Origin: Mycobacterium syngnathidarum
Lineage (GTDB): Bacteria; Actinomycetota; Actinomycetes; Mycobacteriales; Mycobacteriaceae
Direction: 5' to 3'
Assembly (NCBI RefSeq): GCF_001942625.1
Contig: NZ_MLCL01000039.1
Coordinates: 62,001-126,000, forward strand
DNA: 64,000 bases
Shown: one piece after another, positions 37,155 through 46,876 of the stretch
How positions within the stretch are numbered: the first letter of the stretch is position 1
Layout of the letters: every line of letters begins with the position of its first letter
Notes under the pieces: model-generated
What the model saw: the letters and a program-made list of their open reading frames with translations, nothing else
Databases searched by the model: none
Told to the model about the DNA's origin: nothing
Position numbers and translations under genes: made by a program

Positions 37155-37457
37155 TCAAGCGATCGGGTGGTGCACGGTGACCAGCTTGGTGCCGTCCGGA
37201 AATGTGGCTTCGGCCTGCACGTCGTCCAGCATCTCGGGCACTCCCTCCATGACCTGCTCGCGCGTGAGCACTTCACGTCCACTCACCATCAACTCGGCGA
37301 CCGTCCGACCGTCGCGGGCACCTTCGAGCAGATGATCGGTGATCACTGCGACGGCTTCCGGATGGTTGAGCAGCAGGCCGCGAGCCTGCCTGCGCCGCGC
37401 CAGTTCCGCGGCATAGGAGATGAGCAGACGATCCTGCTCGTGCGGGGTCAAACGCAT
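37155..37457 (-). CDS. ureA: urease gamma subunit UreA
   Basis: 100 residues from ATG 37457 ([20 protein letters not shown]), the standard UreA length; a frame extension to 37475 adds six residues and is not used. Conserved [20 protein letters not shown] and [10 protein letters not shown] at the C-terminus. First gene of the ureABCFGD operon. The 60 bases upstream to the thioesterase gene leave little room for a promoter, so the operon may start further right. Confidence 0.95.
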   Translation of the reverse strand: MRLTPHEQDRLLISYAAELARRRQARGLLLNHPEAVAVITDHLLEGARDGRTVAELMVSGREVLTREQVMEGVPEMLDDVQAEATFPDGTKLVTVHHPIA

Positions 37458-37517
37458 AGTGGGCGATCCTGCCATGACGAGCGAGGTTCGGCAGCGCTCA
37501 CAGTCGCGCCCGGTGGG

Positions 37518-37919
37518 CTACTCGGGGATGTTCTGCAGCCGCACCTGTCCGCGGGCCACGAGTTTGCCGTTTTCGTCGGTGATCGTGATCAGCCACAACT
37601 GCTGACGCCGGCCTCGGTGGATGGGCTGAGAGATCGCAGTAACCGTCCCCGACCCGATCGCACGCAGGAAATCGGTGTTGTTGTTGACGCCGACCACGGT
37701 GCCGCCGCCGTTCTCCGAGAGCCAGATATGGCCGGACACGCTGGCCAGGCTTTCGACGATCGAGCAGTACACGCCGCCGTGCACGATGCCCCACGGCTGC
37801 AACAGCTTGTCGTGGATGGTCAGTTGTGCGCGGGCGCCGTCAGGGGTGAGCTCTAGATAGGTCAGGCCCAGTTCGGAGTCGAATCCCTGGCCCAGCTGTT
37901 CGGTGAAATCAGTGGTCAC
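37518..37919 (-). CDS. PaaI-type hotdog thioesterase (Rv1847-like)
   Basis: 133 residues from GTG 37919 (GAGGA nearby); GTG 37949 gives 143 residues. Hotdog fold: LGLTYLELTPDGARAQLTIH, then the catalytic-region GIVHGGVYCSIVESLASVSG and VGVNNNTDFLRAIGSGTVTA. Such enzymes hydrolyse acyl-CoA thioesters, often aromatic. In M. tuberculosis Rv1847 sits at the same place between ureA and blaI and, by recall, is among IdeR/iron-responsive genes. An IdeR-like box at 38061-38079 fits this. Confidence 0.87.
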   Translation of the reverse strand: MTTDFTEQLGQGFDSELGLTYLELTPDGARAQLTIHDKLLQPWGIVHGGVYCSIVESLASVSGHIWLSENGGGTVVGVNNNTDFLRAIGSGTVTAISQPIHRGRRQQLWLITITDENGKLVARGQVRLQNIPE

Positions 37920-37957
37920 AGTCCTCGTGTCTACACGCCGTATTGCCACAAAGATGC

Positions 37958-37992
37958 GGGCGGGTCCCGCGTGTAAAACGCGGGACCCGCCC
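37958..37992. terminator. strong 15-bp hairpin upstream of the thioesterase gene
   Basis: Perfect inverted repeat GGGCGGGTCCCGCGT (37958-37972) and ACGCGGGACCCGCCC (37978-37992) around a 5-base loop. On the minus strand it is followed by GCATCTTTG, a weak T-rich run. It could end transcripts from the iron-related gene at 38076-38846, or act as an attenuator ahead of the thioesterase/urease genes. Confidence 0.55.
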
Positions 37993-38060
37993 TCGAGCGG
38001 ACCGGGGGTCTCTGCAGCCCTCAGGACTCCGGCACGGTCCGTTGGTCTCGTAGTTCCATA

Positions 38061-38079
38061 CTAGGCAAGGCTACCCTAA
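38061..38079. promoter_or_regulatory. IdeR-like iron box near thioesterase
   Basis: CTAGGCAAGGCTACCCTAA matches the IdeR consensus TTAGGTTAGGCTAACCTAA at 15 of 19 positions. It overlaps the stop codon of the leftward gene 38076-38846 and lies about 140 bases before the thioesterase start, so it may control a promoter for the thioesterase. Inference from sequence only. Confidence 0.6.
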
Positions 38080-38846
38080 TTAAGCAAGACCTTCCCGGCC
38101 CGGCCCGAGCCCCGGACCGGCAGGCCGAATCCGACCAGGGCGTCGAGTACCGCCTGGCTGCGCCGCATGCTGACCACCTCACTGGAGCCGGCGAGCAGCG
38201 GGACCTGGGTTGCCGCGCCGACAACCGCCGCCCCCACCAGGTGCCACATGGCTGCCGCCGACATGGCGCCGTCGCTGATCTCGACCAGCCGGGAGAAAAG
38301 CGGCTCCAGTGCACGATGGCTGCGGTGCGCCACCCAGGTGGTCAGCGCGGCCTCGCTGGGCAACGCGACGATCCCGTCGTGGCTCGCGCTGGCGATCCGG
38401 GCCGCGCGGCCCGAGTAATAGGGATCTCCCGGCAGGCATCGCAGCGTCGGATCGACAACACCCACCCAATCGATCGCCCCCTCGGAATCGACATGGACCC
38501 AGAGGTTCTCCAGGCCGGTGTCCCAGGCGCGCCCCTCCAGCGCCAACAGCGGCACCACCCGCCCGATCACCACATGGATGAAGGTCGCAGCCAACTGCTG
38601 GGCGACGGCCGCGCGGTTACCCGTCTCGGCCATCGCGGCGTCGAACATGCCGTGCAACCGATCCGCGGACAACGCCTCGGCCAGCGGCCACCACCGCCGC
38701 CGCGACAAGTCGCCCACCACGGCCACGCCGTAGACCCGGGGACATTCCGGGTACAGCTCGCGCAGGCGCCGGCTCGACTCATGCAGCGGCAGCGTCCGCT
38801 CGATGGCCATGCCCGCGATCAGCGGGTCGTCGATCAAGACCGTCAT
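38076..38846 (-). CDS. iron-regulated protein, possibly FhuF/IucA-IucC-like
   Basis: 256 residues from ATG 38846, with GGAGGTGGC directly upstream; the longer frame to 38978 is rejected because it runs through an IdeR-like box. No signal peptide. Visible segments: WWPLAEALSADRLHGMFDAA, VVIGRVVPLLALEGRAWDTG, ENLWVHVDSEGAIDWVGVVD, and a C-terminal AAMWHLVGAAVVGAATQVPL. The central part resembles ferric-reductase/siderophore-synthetase C-terminal domains, but the FhuF C-terminal cysteines are absent. An iron box 27-45 bases upstream of the start implies iron repression. Likely role in siderophore handling; identity uncertain. Confidence 0.65.
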   Translation of the reverse strand: MTVLIDDPLIAGMAIERTLPLHESSRRLRELYPECPRVYGVAVVGDLSRRRWWPLAEALSADRLHGMFDAAMAETGNRAAVAQQLAATFIHVVIGRVVPLLALEGRAWDTGLENLWVHVDSEGAIDWVGVVDPTLRCLPGDPYYSGRAARIASASHDGIVALPSEAALTTWVAHRSHRALEPLFSRLVEISDGAMSAAAMWHLVGAAVVGAATQVPLLAGSSEVVSMRRSQAVLDALVGFGLPVRGSGRAGKVLLN

Positions 38847-38872
38847 GCCACCTCCGAAGGCTCCAGTTTCAC

Positions 38873-38891
38873 TTAGGTTAGCCTTACTATA
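38873..38891. promoter_or_regulatory. IdeR-like iron box upstream of the 38076-38846 gene
   Basis: TTAGGTTAGCCTTACTATA matches TTAGGTTAGGCTAACCTAA at 15 of 19 positions, with a perfect first half-site. It lies 27-45 bases before the ATG on the minus strand, a position suited to repression by Fe-IdeR. Confidence 0.7.
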
Positions 38892-39068
38892 GTCACGTGC
38901 ACGACGAGAGCTACCCCCTGTGACTCGATTCACAGCAGGCCCCATATATGGCGCTGACCTCGCCCTAAACGGCGGCACACGCAGGTCCGCCCACCGACGC
39001 CAAACTGATACGACGCGCGGTAGTAAGCCCGTAGTACGCTGGCGTTACTGCTCAGGAGAGAACGGAAC

Positions 39069-39485
39069 ATGGCCAAATTGACGCGTCTCGGGGAGCTTGA
39101 GCGCGAGGTGATGGATCACCTGTGGTCCGCACCCGAACCCCAAACAGTGCGCCAAGTCCACGAGGCGCTGGCCGCCCGCCGCGACTTGGCCTACACCACG
39201 ATCATGACCGTGCTGCAAAGGCTGGCGAAGAAGAACCTCGTCGTGCAGCACCGCGATGACCGCGCGCACCGCTACGCACCCACCCATGGGCGCGACGAGC
39301 TGGTCGCCGGACTGATGGTCGATGCCCTCGATCAGGCCGCAGACTCGGGCAGCCGCCAGGCCGCACTGGTCCATTTCGTCGAGAGAGTCGGCGTCGACGA
39401 AGCCCGGGCCCTGCGCCGGGCGCTCGCTGAACTGGAGAACAAACACCACCTGCCCCCACCGGCTGGTAATTCCGGTACTGCCTGA
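39069..39485 (+). CDS. blaI: BlaI/MecI/CopY family repressor
   Basis: 138 residues, ATG 39069 after GGAGAG. Winged helix MAKLTRLGELEREVMDHLWS and LAYTTIMTVLQRLAKKNLVV, then the dimerisation region. Equivalent to M. tuberculosis BlaI (Rv1846c), which represses the beta-lactamase gene and others (by recall). The direct repeat GTAGTA at 39020-39025 and 39031-39036, just upstream, may be its own operator. The M56 protease gene follows by 14 bases: the classic repressor/sensor pair. Confidence 0.92.
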   Translation: MAKLTRLGELEREVMDHLWSAPEPQTVRQVHEALAARRDLAYTTIMTVLQRLAKKNLVVQHRDDRAHRYAPTHGRDELVAGLMVDALDQAADSGSRQAALVHFVERVGVDEARALRRALAELENKHHLPPPAGNSGTA

Positions 39486-39499
39486 GAGAGACTTACGGC

Positions 39500-40471
39500 G
39501 TGTCCGCGCTGGCCTTCACCCTCCTCGCACTGGCCCTGGTGGGGCCAGTGCCTGCGGTGTTGGCCCGTTCGTCCTGGCCACTGCGCGCCCCTCGGGCGGC
39601 AATCGTCCTGTGGCAGTCGATCGCATTGGCCGCGGTGCTGTCGGCGTTCTCGGCCGGTATCGCGATCGCGAGCCGCCTGTTCGTGCCCGGCCCCGACGGT
39701 CGGCCCACGGCCACCATCACCAGCGAGATAGAGGCTCTCGGTTGGCCGTTGTGGCTGCTGCTCGTCGTGGTGTTCACCCTGACGCTGTTCATCGGCGGTC
39801 GGCTGTGCGTGGCCGTGATCCAGGTAGCGGTGGCCACGCGTCGTCGCCGCGCCCATCACCGCATGATGGTCGACCTGCTCAGCAAGTCCCGCGATGCGGT
39901 CCCGACCCACCTCTGTACGGCTCACCGCCCGCTCGCCGGCGACGGGCTGCGCATCCTCGACGTCGCGCAGCCTCTCGCCTATTGTCTGCCCGGCGTCCGC
40001 AGTCGCGTCGTGGTCAGTGAGGGAACACTGACCACGTTGGCCGACAACGAAGTCGCCGCGATCCTCACCCATGAGCGGGCCCACCTGCGCGCCCGCCATG
40101 ATCTGGTGCTTGAGATGTTCACCGCCGTCCACGCCGCCTTCCCCCGGTTCGTGCGCAGTGCCAATGCGCTGGACGCGGTCCGCCTGCTGATCGAGCTGCT
40201 CGCCGACGACGCCGCGGTACGCACCGCCGGCCCCACCCCCCTGGCCCGGGCCCTGGTCGCCTGCGCGAACGGTCGCACACCCTCCGGTGCGCTGGCCGCC
40301 GGCGGGCCGACCACCGTGATCCGGGTGCGGCGTCTCGGCGGCAAGCCCAACAGCGTGGCCATGGCCGTCACCGCCTACCTGACCGCGGCCGCCGTCCTGG
40401 TGGTGCCCACCATCGCCGTCGCAGTCCCCTGGCTCACCGAGCTTCACCGCCTGTTCTCCGGACTCGGATAA
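39500..40471 (+). CDS. M56 family membrane metallopeptidase (BlaR-like)
   Basis: 323 residues, GTG 39500. Membrane helices near residues 1-20, 35-55, 80-105 and the C-terminus. Zinc protease motif HERAH in AAILTHERAHLRARHD, with the downstream Glu in IELLADDAAVR. Unlike staphylococcal BlaR1 there is no C-terminal penicillin-binding sensor domain. The presumed role is to cleave BlaI on an envelope signal; Rv1845c is the equivalent. Confidence 0.88.
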   Translation: MSALAFTLLALALVGPVPAVLARSSWPLRAPRAAIVLWQSIALAAVLSAFSAGIAIASRLFVPGPDGRPTATITSEIEALGWPLWLLLVVVFTLTLFIGGRLCVAVIQVAVATRRRRAHHRMMVDLLSKSRDAVPTHLCTAHRPLAGDGLRILDVAQPLAYCLPGVRSRVVVSEGTLTTLADNEVAAILTHERAHLRARHDLVLEMFTAVHAAFPRFVRSANALDAVRLLIELLADDAAVRTAGPTPLARALVACANGRTPSGALAAGGPTTVIRVRRLGGKPNSVAMAVTAYLTAAAVLVVPTIAVAVPWLTELHRLFSGLG

Positions 40472-40522
40472 CGCTCTGTACGACAGGCGTTCTGCTACAA
40501 CAAAACAACGAAAGGCTGCTGC

Positions 40523-41977
40523 ATGAGCAAAACCAGCACTTCCGGCACGGCACAGATCGGGGTCACCGGCCTGGCCGTGATGGGCTCCAATCTCGCTCGC
40601 AACTTCGCCCACCACGGCTATACCGTCGCGCTGCACAACCGCTCGGTCGCCAAAACGGATGCGCTGCTGGCCGAACACGGTTCGGAAGGCAAGTTCGTGC
40701 GCAGTGAGACGATCGCAGAGTTCCTCGACGCCCTGGAGAAACCACGCCGGGTGATCATCATGGTCAAGGCCGGCGACCCCACCGATGCGGTGATCAACGA
40801 ACTGGCCGATGCCATGGAGCCCGGCGACATCATCATCGACGGCGGCAACGCCCTCTACACCGACACCATCCGCCGGGAGAAGGCGATCCGCGAGCGCGGC
40901 CTGCACTTCGTCGGTGCGGGTATCTCCGGCGGCGAGGAGGGCGCGCTCAACGGCCCGTCGATCATGCCGGGCGGGCCCGCCGAGTCCTACAAGTCGCTCG
41001 GCCCGCTGCTCGAGGAGATCTCTGCCCACGTGGACGGTGTGCCGTGCTGCACGCACATCGGCCCCGACGGGGCCGGGCACTTCGTCAAGATGGTGCACAA
41101 CGGCATCGAGTACTCCGACATGCAGCTCATCGGCGAGGCCTACCAGCTGCTGCGCGACGGTCTGGGCAAGTCCGCGCCCGAGATCGCCGATGTCTTCACC
41201 GAGTGGAACAAGGGTGATCTGGACAGCTACCTGGTGGAAATCACCGCCGAGGTGCTCAGGCAGGTGGACGCCAAGACGGGCAAGCCCCTGGTCGACGTGA
41301 TCGTGGACGAAGCCGAGCAGAAGGGCACCGGGCGCTGGACGGTCAAGTCCGCCCTCGACCTCGGCGTGCCCGTGACCGGCATCGCCGAGGCGGTGTTCGC
41401 CCGCGCCCTGTCGGGTTCGGTGCCCCAGCGCAAGGCCACCACCGGTCTGGCCTCCGGCGATCTCGGTGAAAAGCCCACGGATGCAGCACAGTTCACCGAA
41501 GACATTCGCCAGGCCCTGTACGCCTCGAAGATCATCGCCTACGCCCAGGGCTTCAACCAGATCCAGGCGGGCAGTGCCGAGTACAACTGGGGCATCACCC
41601 CCGGTGACATGGCCACCATCTGGCGTGGCGGCTGCATCATCCGGGCCAAGTTCCTCAACCGGATCAAAGAGGCCTTCGACGCTGAGCCCGATCTGGCCAC
41701 GCTGCTGGCCGCCCCGTACTTCCGCAGCGCGGTGGAGGCGGCGATCGACAGCTGGCGCCGCGTGGTGGTGACCGCCACCCAGCTGGGTATCCCGGTCCCC
41801 GGCTTCGCCTCGGCACTGTCCTACTACGACGCGTTGCGCACCGAACGGCTGCCCGCGGCGCTGACCCAGGGGCTGCGCGACTTCTTCGGCGCGCACACCT
41901 ATGGGCGCACCGACGCCGAGCCAGGTCAGAAGTTCCACACCCTCTGGAGCGGCGACCGCAACGAAGTGCCTGCCTGA
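40523..41977 (+). CDS. gnd: 6-phosphogluconate dehydrogenase, decarboxylating
   Basis: 484 residues, ATG 40523. NADP Rossmann start IGVTGLAVMGSNLARNFAHH with HNRSVAKTDAL; substrate-binding GAGISGGEEGALNGPSIMPG; catalytic Lys in GPDGAGHFVKMVHNGIEYSD; C-terminal tail FFGAHTYGRTD. Oxidises 6-phosphogluconate to ribulose-5-phosphate plus CO2 and NADPH in the pentose phosphate pathway. The long (~480) class, equal to gnd1 (Rv1844c). Confidence 0.96.
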   Translation: MSKTSTSGTAQIGVTGLAVMGSNLARNFAHHGYTVALHNRSVAKTDALLAEHGSEGKFVRSETIAEFLDALEKPRRVIIMVKAGDPTDAVINELADAMEPGDIIIDGGNALYTDTIRREKAIRERGLHFVGAGISGGEEGALNGPSIMPGGPAESYKSLGPLLEEISAHVDGVPCCTHIGPDGAGHFVKMVHNGIEYSDMQLIGEAYQLLRDGLGKSAPEIADVFTEWNKGDLDSYLVEITAEVLRQVDAKTGKPLVDVIVDEAEQKGTGRWTVKSALDLGVPVTGIAEAVFARALSGSVPQRKATTGLASGDLGEKPTDAAQFTEDIRQALYASKIIAYAQGFNQIQAGSAEYNWGITPGDMATIWRGGCIIRAKFLNRIKEAFDAEPDLATLLAAPYFRSAVEAAIDSWRRVVVTATQLGIPVPGFASALSYYDALRTERLPAALTQGLRDFFGAHTYGRTDAEPGQKFHTLWSGDRNEVPA

Positions 41978-41981
41978 GTAG

Positions 41982-43439
<1,458 letters not shown>

Positions 43440-43537
43440 TCGGCGGGTCGCGATACTATTGGGGTCCTGAGTACACCGAGTGGCCGGTGTCGTATCGCAC
43501 GTCGGCCCGCTCGATCAGATCGAACGAAAGGGTTCAC

Positions 43538-43678
43538 GTGCCGCAGGCACCCACCGAGGCCTCCGGTTCTGAACCGGCCTTCCGGGTGGAAAACCAGTCA
43601 CTTCTGAGCGCCGAAGCTGACGACCCCCCTTCTAGTCAGCCGGGCCCCGGGCCCGGCGCAGCACTGGTGAGGGCCTGA
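43538..43678 (+). CDS. candidate 46-aa ORF coupled to the CNNM gene
   Basis: GTG 43538 has GAAAGGG six bases upstream. The frame ([20 protein letters not shown], then 26 residues, Pro-rich near the end) stops in TGATG, sharing a base with the start of the CNNM gene. Soluble, hydrophilic, no homologue recognised. The layout suggests coupling or a leader peptide; it may also be a non-coding leader. Confidence 0.35.
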   Translation: MPQAPTEASGSEPAFRVENQSLLSAEADDPPSSQPGPGPGAALVRA

Positions 43679-45045
43679 TGGGCAGCTCGACGGACGTGAT
43701 TCTGTCCTTGCTGTCGATCCTGGCGATCGTCCTGCTCACCTTCGGCACCGCTGTGTTCGTGGCCGCCGAGTTCTCTCTGACCGCACTCGAGCGCAGCACC
43801 GTGGAGGCCAACGCCCGCTCCGGCGACCGCCGCGACCACATGGTCCGCCGCGCGCACCGCACGCTGTCCTTCCAGCTCTCCGGGGCCCAGGTCGGCATCT
43901 CCATCACCACCCTGGCCACCGGTTATCTCGCCGAACCGGTCGTCGGGGAGCTGATCCGGCCAGGCCTCGACGCCCTCGGCATTCCCGCCAGATTCGCTGG
44001 TGGGTTGTCCCTGTTTCTTGCGGTGCTCATCGCGACCTCGCTGTCGATGGTGTTCGGCGAGCTCGTCCCCAAGAACCTGGCGGTGGCCCGCCCGGTGCCG
44101 ACCGCCCGCGCCGCCGCACCGCCCCAACTGCTGTTCTCGATGTTGTTCACCCCGGTCATCCGGCTGACCAACGGCACCGCCAACTGGATCCTGCGCCGGC
44201 TGGGCATCGAGCCGGCCGAAGAACTTCGGTCGGCACGCTCGGCGCAGGAGCTGGCGTCACTGGTGCGCAATTCCGCCCGCAGCGGCTCGCTCGACCCGTC
44301 CACCGCGTTGCTGGTGCACCGCTCGCTGCAGTTCGGCGAGCGTTCCGCCGAGGAACTGATGACCCCGCGCTCCAAGATCGAGGTCCTCGATGCAGGCGGT
44401 TCGGTGATCGATCTGATGAACGCCGCGATCCGCACCGGCTACTCCCGATTCCCGATCGTGGAGGGCGACCTCGACGAGACCATCGGCGTCGTCCACATCA
44501 AGCAGGTCTTCACGATTCCGCGTGAAGAACGGGACAAGACCCGGCTGGCCACGCTGGCGCTGCCGGTGGCAACCGTGCCGTCCACGCTCGACGGCGATGC
44601 CGTGATGACCCAGATCCGGGCGAACGGGTTGCAGACCGCGCTCGTCGTCGACGAGTACGGCGGCACCGCGGGCATGGTGACGGTCGAGGATCTGATCGAG
44701 GAGATAGTCGGCGACGTGCGCGACGAGCACGACGACGCCACGCCCGATGTGGTTCCGGCCGGTGAGGGCTGGCAGGTGTCCGGGCTGCTGCGTATCGACG
44801 AGGTGGCGACGAGCACCGGATTCCGGGCTCTCGAAGGCGAGTACGAGACCATCGGGGGTCTGGTCCTGCAGGAACTCGGACACATACCGGAGAACGGCGA
44901 GTCCGTGGAGCTCACGGCGTTCGATCCCGACGCAGATCCCGACAAGCCGACGCACTGGCTGGCCACCGTGGTGCGGATGGATGGTCGCCGGATCGACCTC
45001 CTCGAGTTGACCAGCCTCGGCGATCGGGAGAACGGCAATGGGTGA
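43678..45045 (+). CDS. CNNM/CorC-type membrane protein with CBS pair (Rv1842c-like)
   Basis: 455 residues, ATG 43678. DUF21 transmembrane domain (residues 1-190, helices incl. [20 protein letters not shown], with the motif [15 protein letters not shown]), a CBS pair (~205-340: [54 protein letters not shown]), and a C-terminal CorC/HlyC transporter-associated domain ending near [14 protein letters not shown]. Family members are implicated in Mg2+ homeostasis or efflux; the name haemolysin is historical. Overlaps the next paralogue by eight bases. Confidence 0.9.
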   Translation: MGSSTDVILSLLSILAIVLLTFGTAVFVAAEFSLTALERSTVEANARSGDRRDHMVRRAHRTLSFQLSGAQVGISITTLATGYLAEPVVGELIRPGLDALGIPARFAGGLSLFLAVLIATSLSMVFGELVPKNLAVARPVPTARAAAPPQLLFSMLFTPVIRLTNGTANWILRRLGIEPAEELRSARSAQELASLVRNSARSGSLDPSTALLVHRSLQFGERSAEELMTPRSKIEVLDAGGSVIDLMNAAIRTGYSRFPIVEGDLDETIGVVHIKQVFTIPREERDKTRLATLALPVATVPSTLDGDAVMTQIRANGLQTALVVDEYGGTAGMVTVEDLIEEIVGDVRDEHDDATPDVVPAGEGWQVSGLLRIDEVATSTGFRALEGEYETIGGLVLQELGHIPENGESVELTAFDPDADPDKPTHWLATVVRMDGRRIDLLELTSLGDRENGNG

Positions 45046-46120
45046 CATTCTCGGCGTGCTGTTGACCGTGCTGCTGTTGGCGGCCAACGCGTTCTTCGTG
45101 GCCGCGGAATTCGCGCTGATCTCGGCCCGCCGGGATCGGCTGCAGGCACTGGCCGAGCAGGGTAAACGCAGCGCGGTCACCGTGATTCGGGCCGGCGAGC
45201 ACCTCTCGTTGATGCTGGCCGGATCTCAGCTGGGCATCACGATCTGTTCGATCCTGCTGGGCCGCGTCGGCGAACCGGCCGTCGCGCATCTGTTGGAAAA
45301 ACCGTTTGCGCTGGTCGGGGTGACCGATGCCGTGTTGCACACGGTCTCGTTCTTCGTCGCGCTGGCGATCGTGGTGATCCTGCACGTACTGCTCGGCGAG
45401 ATGGTGCCGAAGAACATCGCCATCGCCGGCCCCGAGACCGCCGCGATGCTGCTGATCCCGCCCTACCTGGTTTACATCCGGGCGGCCCGGCCGTTCATCG
45501 CGTTCTACAACTGGTGTGCCAACGCCACGTTGCGGGCGTTCCGGGTGGAACCCAAGGACGAGCTCGAATCGGCCGTGTCGACCGTCGAACTGTCGGAGAT
45601 GATCGCCGAGTCGGTATCCGAGGGCCTGCTCGACAGCGAGGAGCACGGCCGGCTCACCCGGGCCCTGCAGACCCGCAGCCGCACGGTCAGCGATGTCGCG
45701 ATGCCGTTGAAGGACATTCACGCGATCCGGACCGCGGCGCCTGGTTCCGGGCCGACCGTGGGCGATGTGGAGCGGGCCCTCACCGAAACCGGTTACTCCC
45801 GCTTCCCGGTGGCGGATTCGACCGGCGAGTTCATCGGTTATCTGCACATCAAAGATGTGCTGCCGCACATCAACGACCCCGATACGGTGCTGGACCTGTC
45901 CATGGTGCGTCCGCTGCCTCGGATCCCGGCCTCGACGCCATTGCCTGACGCGCTGTCGCGGATGCGGCGCACGAACAGCCACCTCGGGTTGGTCGTCGAC
46001 GAGCGCTTGCGCGAAGAGCATGACGATGGACCGGCCGAGACCGTGACCGCGATGGTGGCGTTGGAGGATCTGGTCGAAGACCTGGTCGGCACCGTGCGTG
46101 ACGGCACGCACCGGATCTGA
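45038..46120 (+). CDS. CNNM/CorC-type membrane protein, shorter paralogue (Rv1841c-like)
   Basis: 360 residues; ATG 45038 lies within the end of the upstream paralogue. DUF21 domain with [20 protein letters not shown] and [20 protein letters not shown], then a CBS pair with [20 protein letters not shown] and a late [16 protein letters not shown]. It lacks the C-terminal CorC domain of its neighbour. The two probably form a heteromeric ion transporter, since such pairs stay together in mycobacteria. Confidence 0.9.
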   Translation: MGDILGVLLTVLLLAANAFFVAAEFALISARRDRLQALAEQGKRSAVTVIRAGEHLSLMLAGSQLGITICSILLGRVGEPAVAHLLEKPFALVGVTDAVLHTVSFFVALAIVVILHVLLGEMVPKNIAIAGPETAAMLLIPPYLVYIRAARPFIAFYNWCANATLRAFRVEPKDELESAVSTVELSEMIAESVSEGLLDSEEHGRLTRALQTRSRTVSDVAMPLKDIHAIRTAAPGSGPTVGDVERALTETGYSRFPVADSTGEFIGYLHIKDVLPHINDPDTVLDLSMVRPLPRIPASTPLPDALSRMRRTNSHLGLVVDERLREEHDDGPAETVTAMVALEDLVEDLVGTVRDGTHRI

Positions 46121-46129
46121 GCGGCGGGC

Positions 46130-46744
46130 CTATCCGGCTGGTTGGGCCAGCAGCCCACGCAGGATCAGGTCGGCCAGATCGGTGGCCGCACGTTCGACCG
46201 CTTCCTCTGTGTCATCGATCCCCCGCACGCACACGGCGTACATGGCGGCCCCGCCGATCGCATCCATGACCGTGTCGACGTCGAGGTACCGGCGGGCTCG
46301 TCCCTGTGCGGCAGCGTCGTCCACGAGCGACGCGAGCTGGGTTCGCGCGGCAGCGTCGAGCCGCTCGGTCATCAGCCCGCGGATGTCGGAGTCCGCACGC
46401 AGTTCGGTCAGCAAACCCGGAATCGACTCGCGCACAGCGGGATCGCGGAACAGTAGGTAGGCGCCGCGGCACAGCCGAGTGATCTCGGCGACGATGTCGT
46501 CGCTGGGCGCGGCCGGGTCCAGATCCGGGAATACCGCTTCGTGGACCAGAAGGGCCTTGGATTTCCATCTGCGGTAGATGGTCGGCCGGCTGACGCCCGC
46601 GGTGGTGGCGATCAGGTCGATGGATGTCGCCGCATAGCCGCGGTCAACCAGCAGCTTCCGGGTGGTGGCCAGCACCGCCTCGTCGATCGACGGGTCCGGG
46701 CGTGATCCCTGCCGCCGATGTCGACTGCCGGCAGGTGTGTCCAC
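46130..46744 (-). CDS. TetR family transcriptional regulator
   Basis: 204 residues, GTG 46744 with AGGAGA upstream. TetR helix-turn-helix AATSIDLIATTAGVSRPTIY followed by RRWKSKALLVHEAV; the ligand domain is variable. Divergent from the quinone oxidoreductase gene, with a long palindrome between them (46829-46863) that is probably its operator. Ligand unknown; likely a quinone or related electrophile. Confidence 0.88.
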   Translation of the reverse strand: MDTPAGSRHRRQGSRPDPSIDEAVLATTRKLLVDRGYAATSIDLIATTAGVSRPTIYRRWKSKALLVHEAVFPDLDPAAPSDDIVAEITRLCRGAYLLFRDPAVRESIPGLLTELRADSDIRGLMTERLDAAARTQLASLVDDAAAQGRARRYLDVDTVMDAIGGAAMYAVCVRGIDDTEEAVERAATDLADLILRGLLAQPAG

Positions 46745-46828
46745 ACTGTCTCCTCACATCGCCGGGCGGTCAGCCGAGTCTGGCACACCGCGCAGTTGCG
46801 GTGCCGTCACCACCTATTGCCATGGTGC

Positions 46829-46863
46829 CAGATTTGTTGTTACATCGTGTAACAACAAATCTG
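46829..46863. promoter_or_regulatory. 35-bp palindromic operator in the TetR/quinone-oxidoreductase gap
   Basis: Perfect 16-bp arms CAGATTTGTTGTTACA (46829-46844) and TGTAACAACAAATCTG (46848-46863) around TCG. AT-rich against a GC-rich background. It ends 13 bases before the oxidoreductase GTG and 84 bases before the TetR start, ideal for repressing both. A transcript would also fold, but the two-fold symmetry fits a TetR dimer pair. Confidence 0.8.
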
Positions 46864-46876
46864 TGATGGAGGACCA

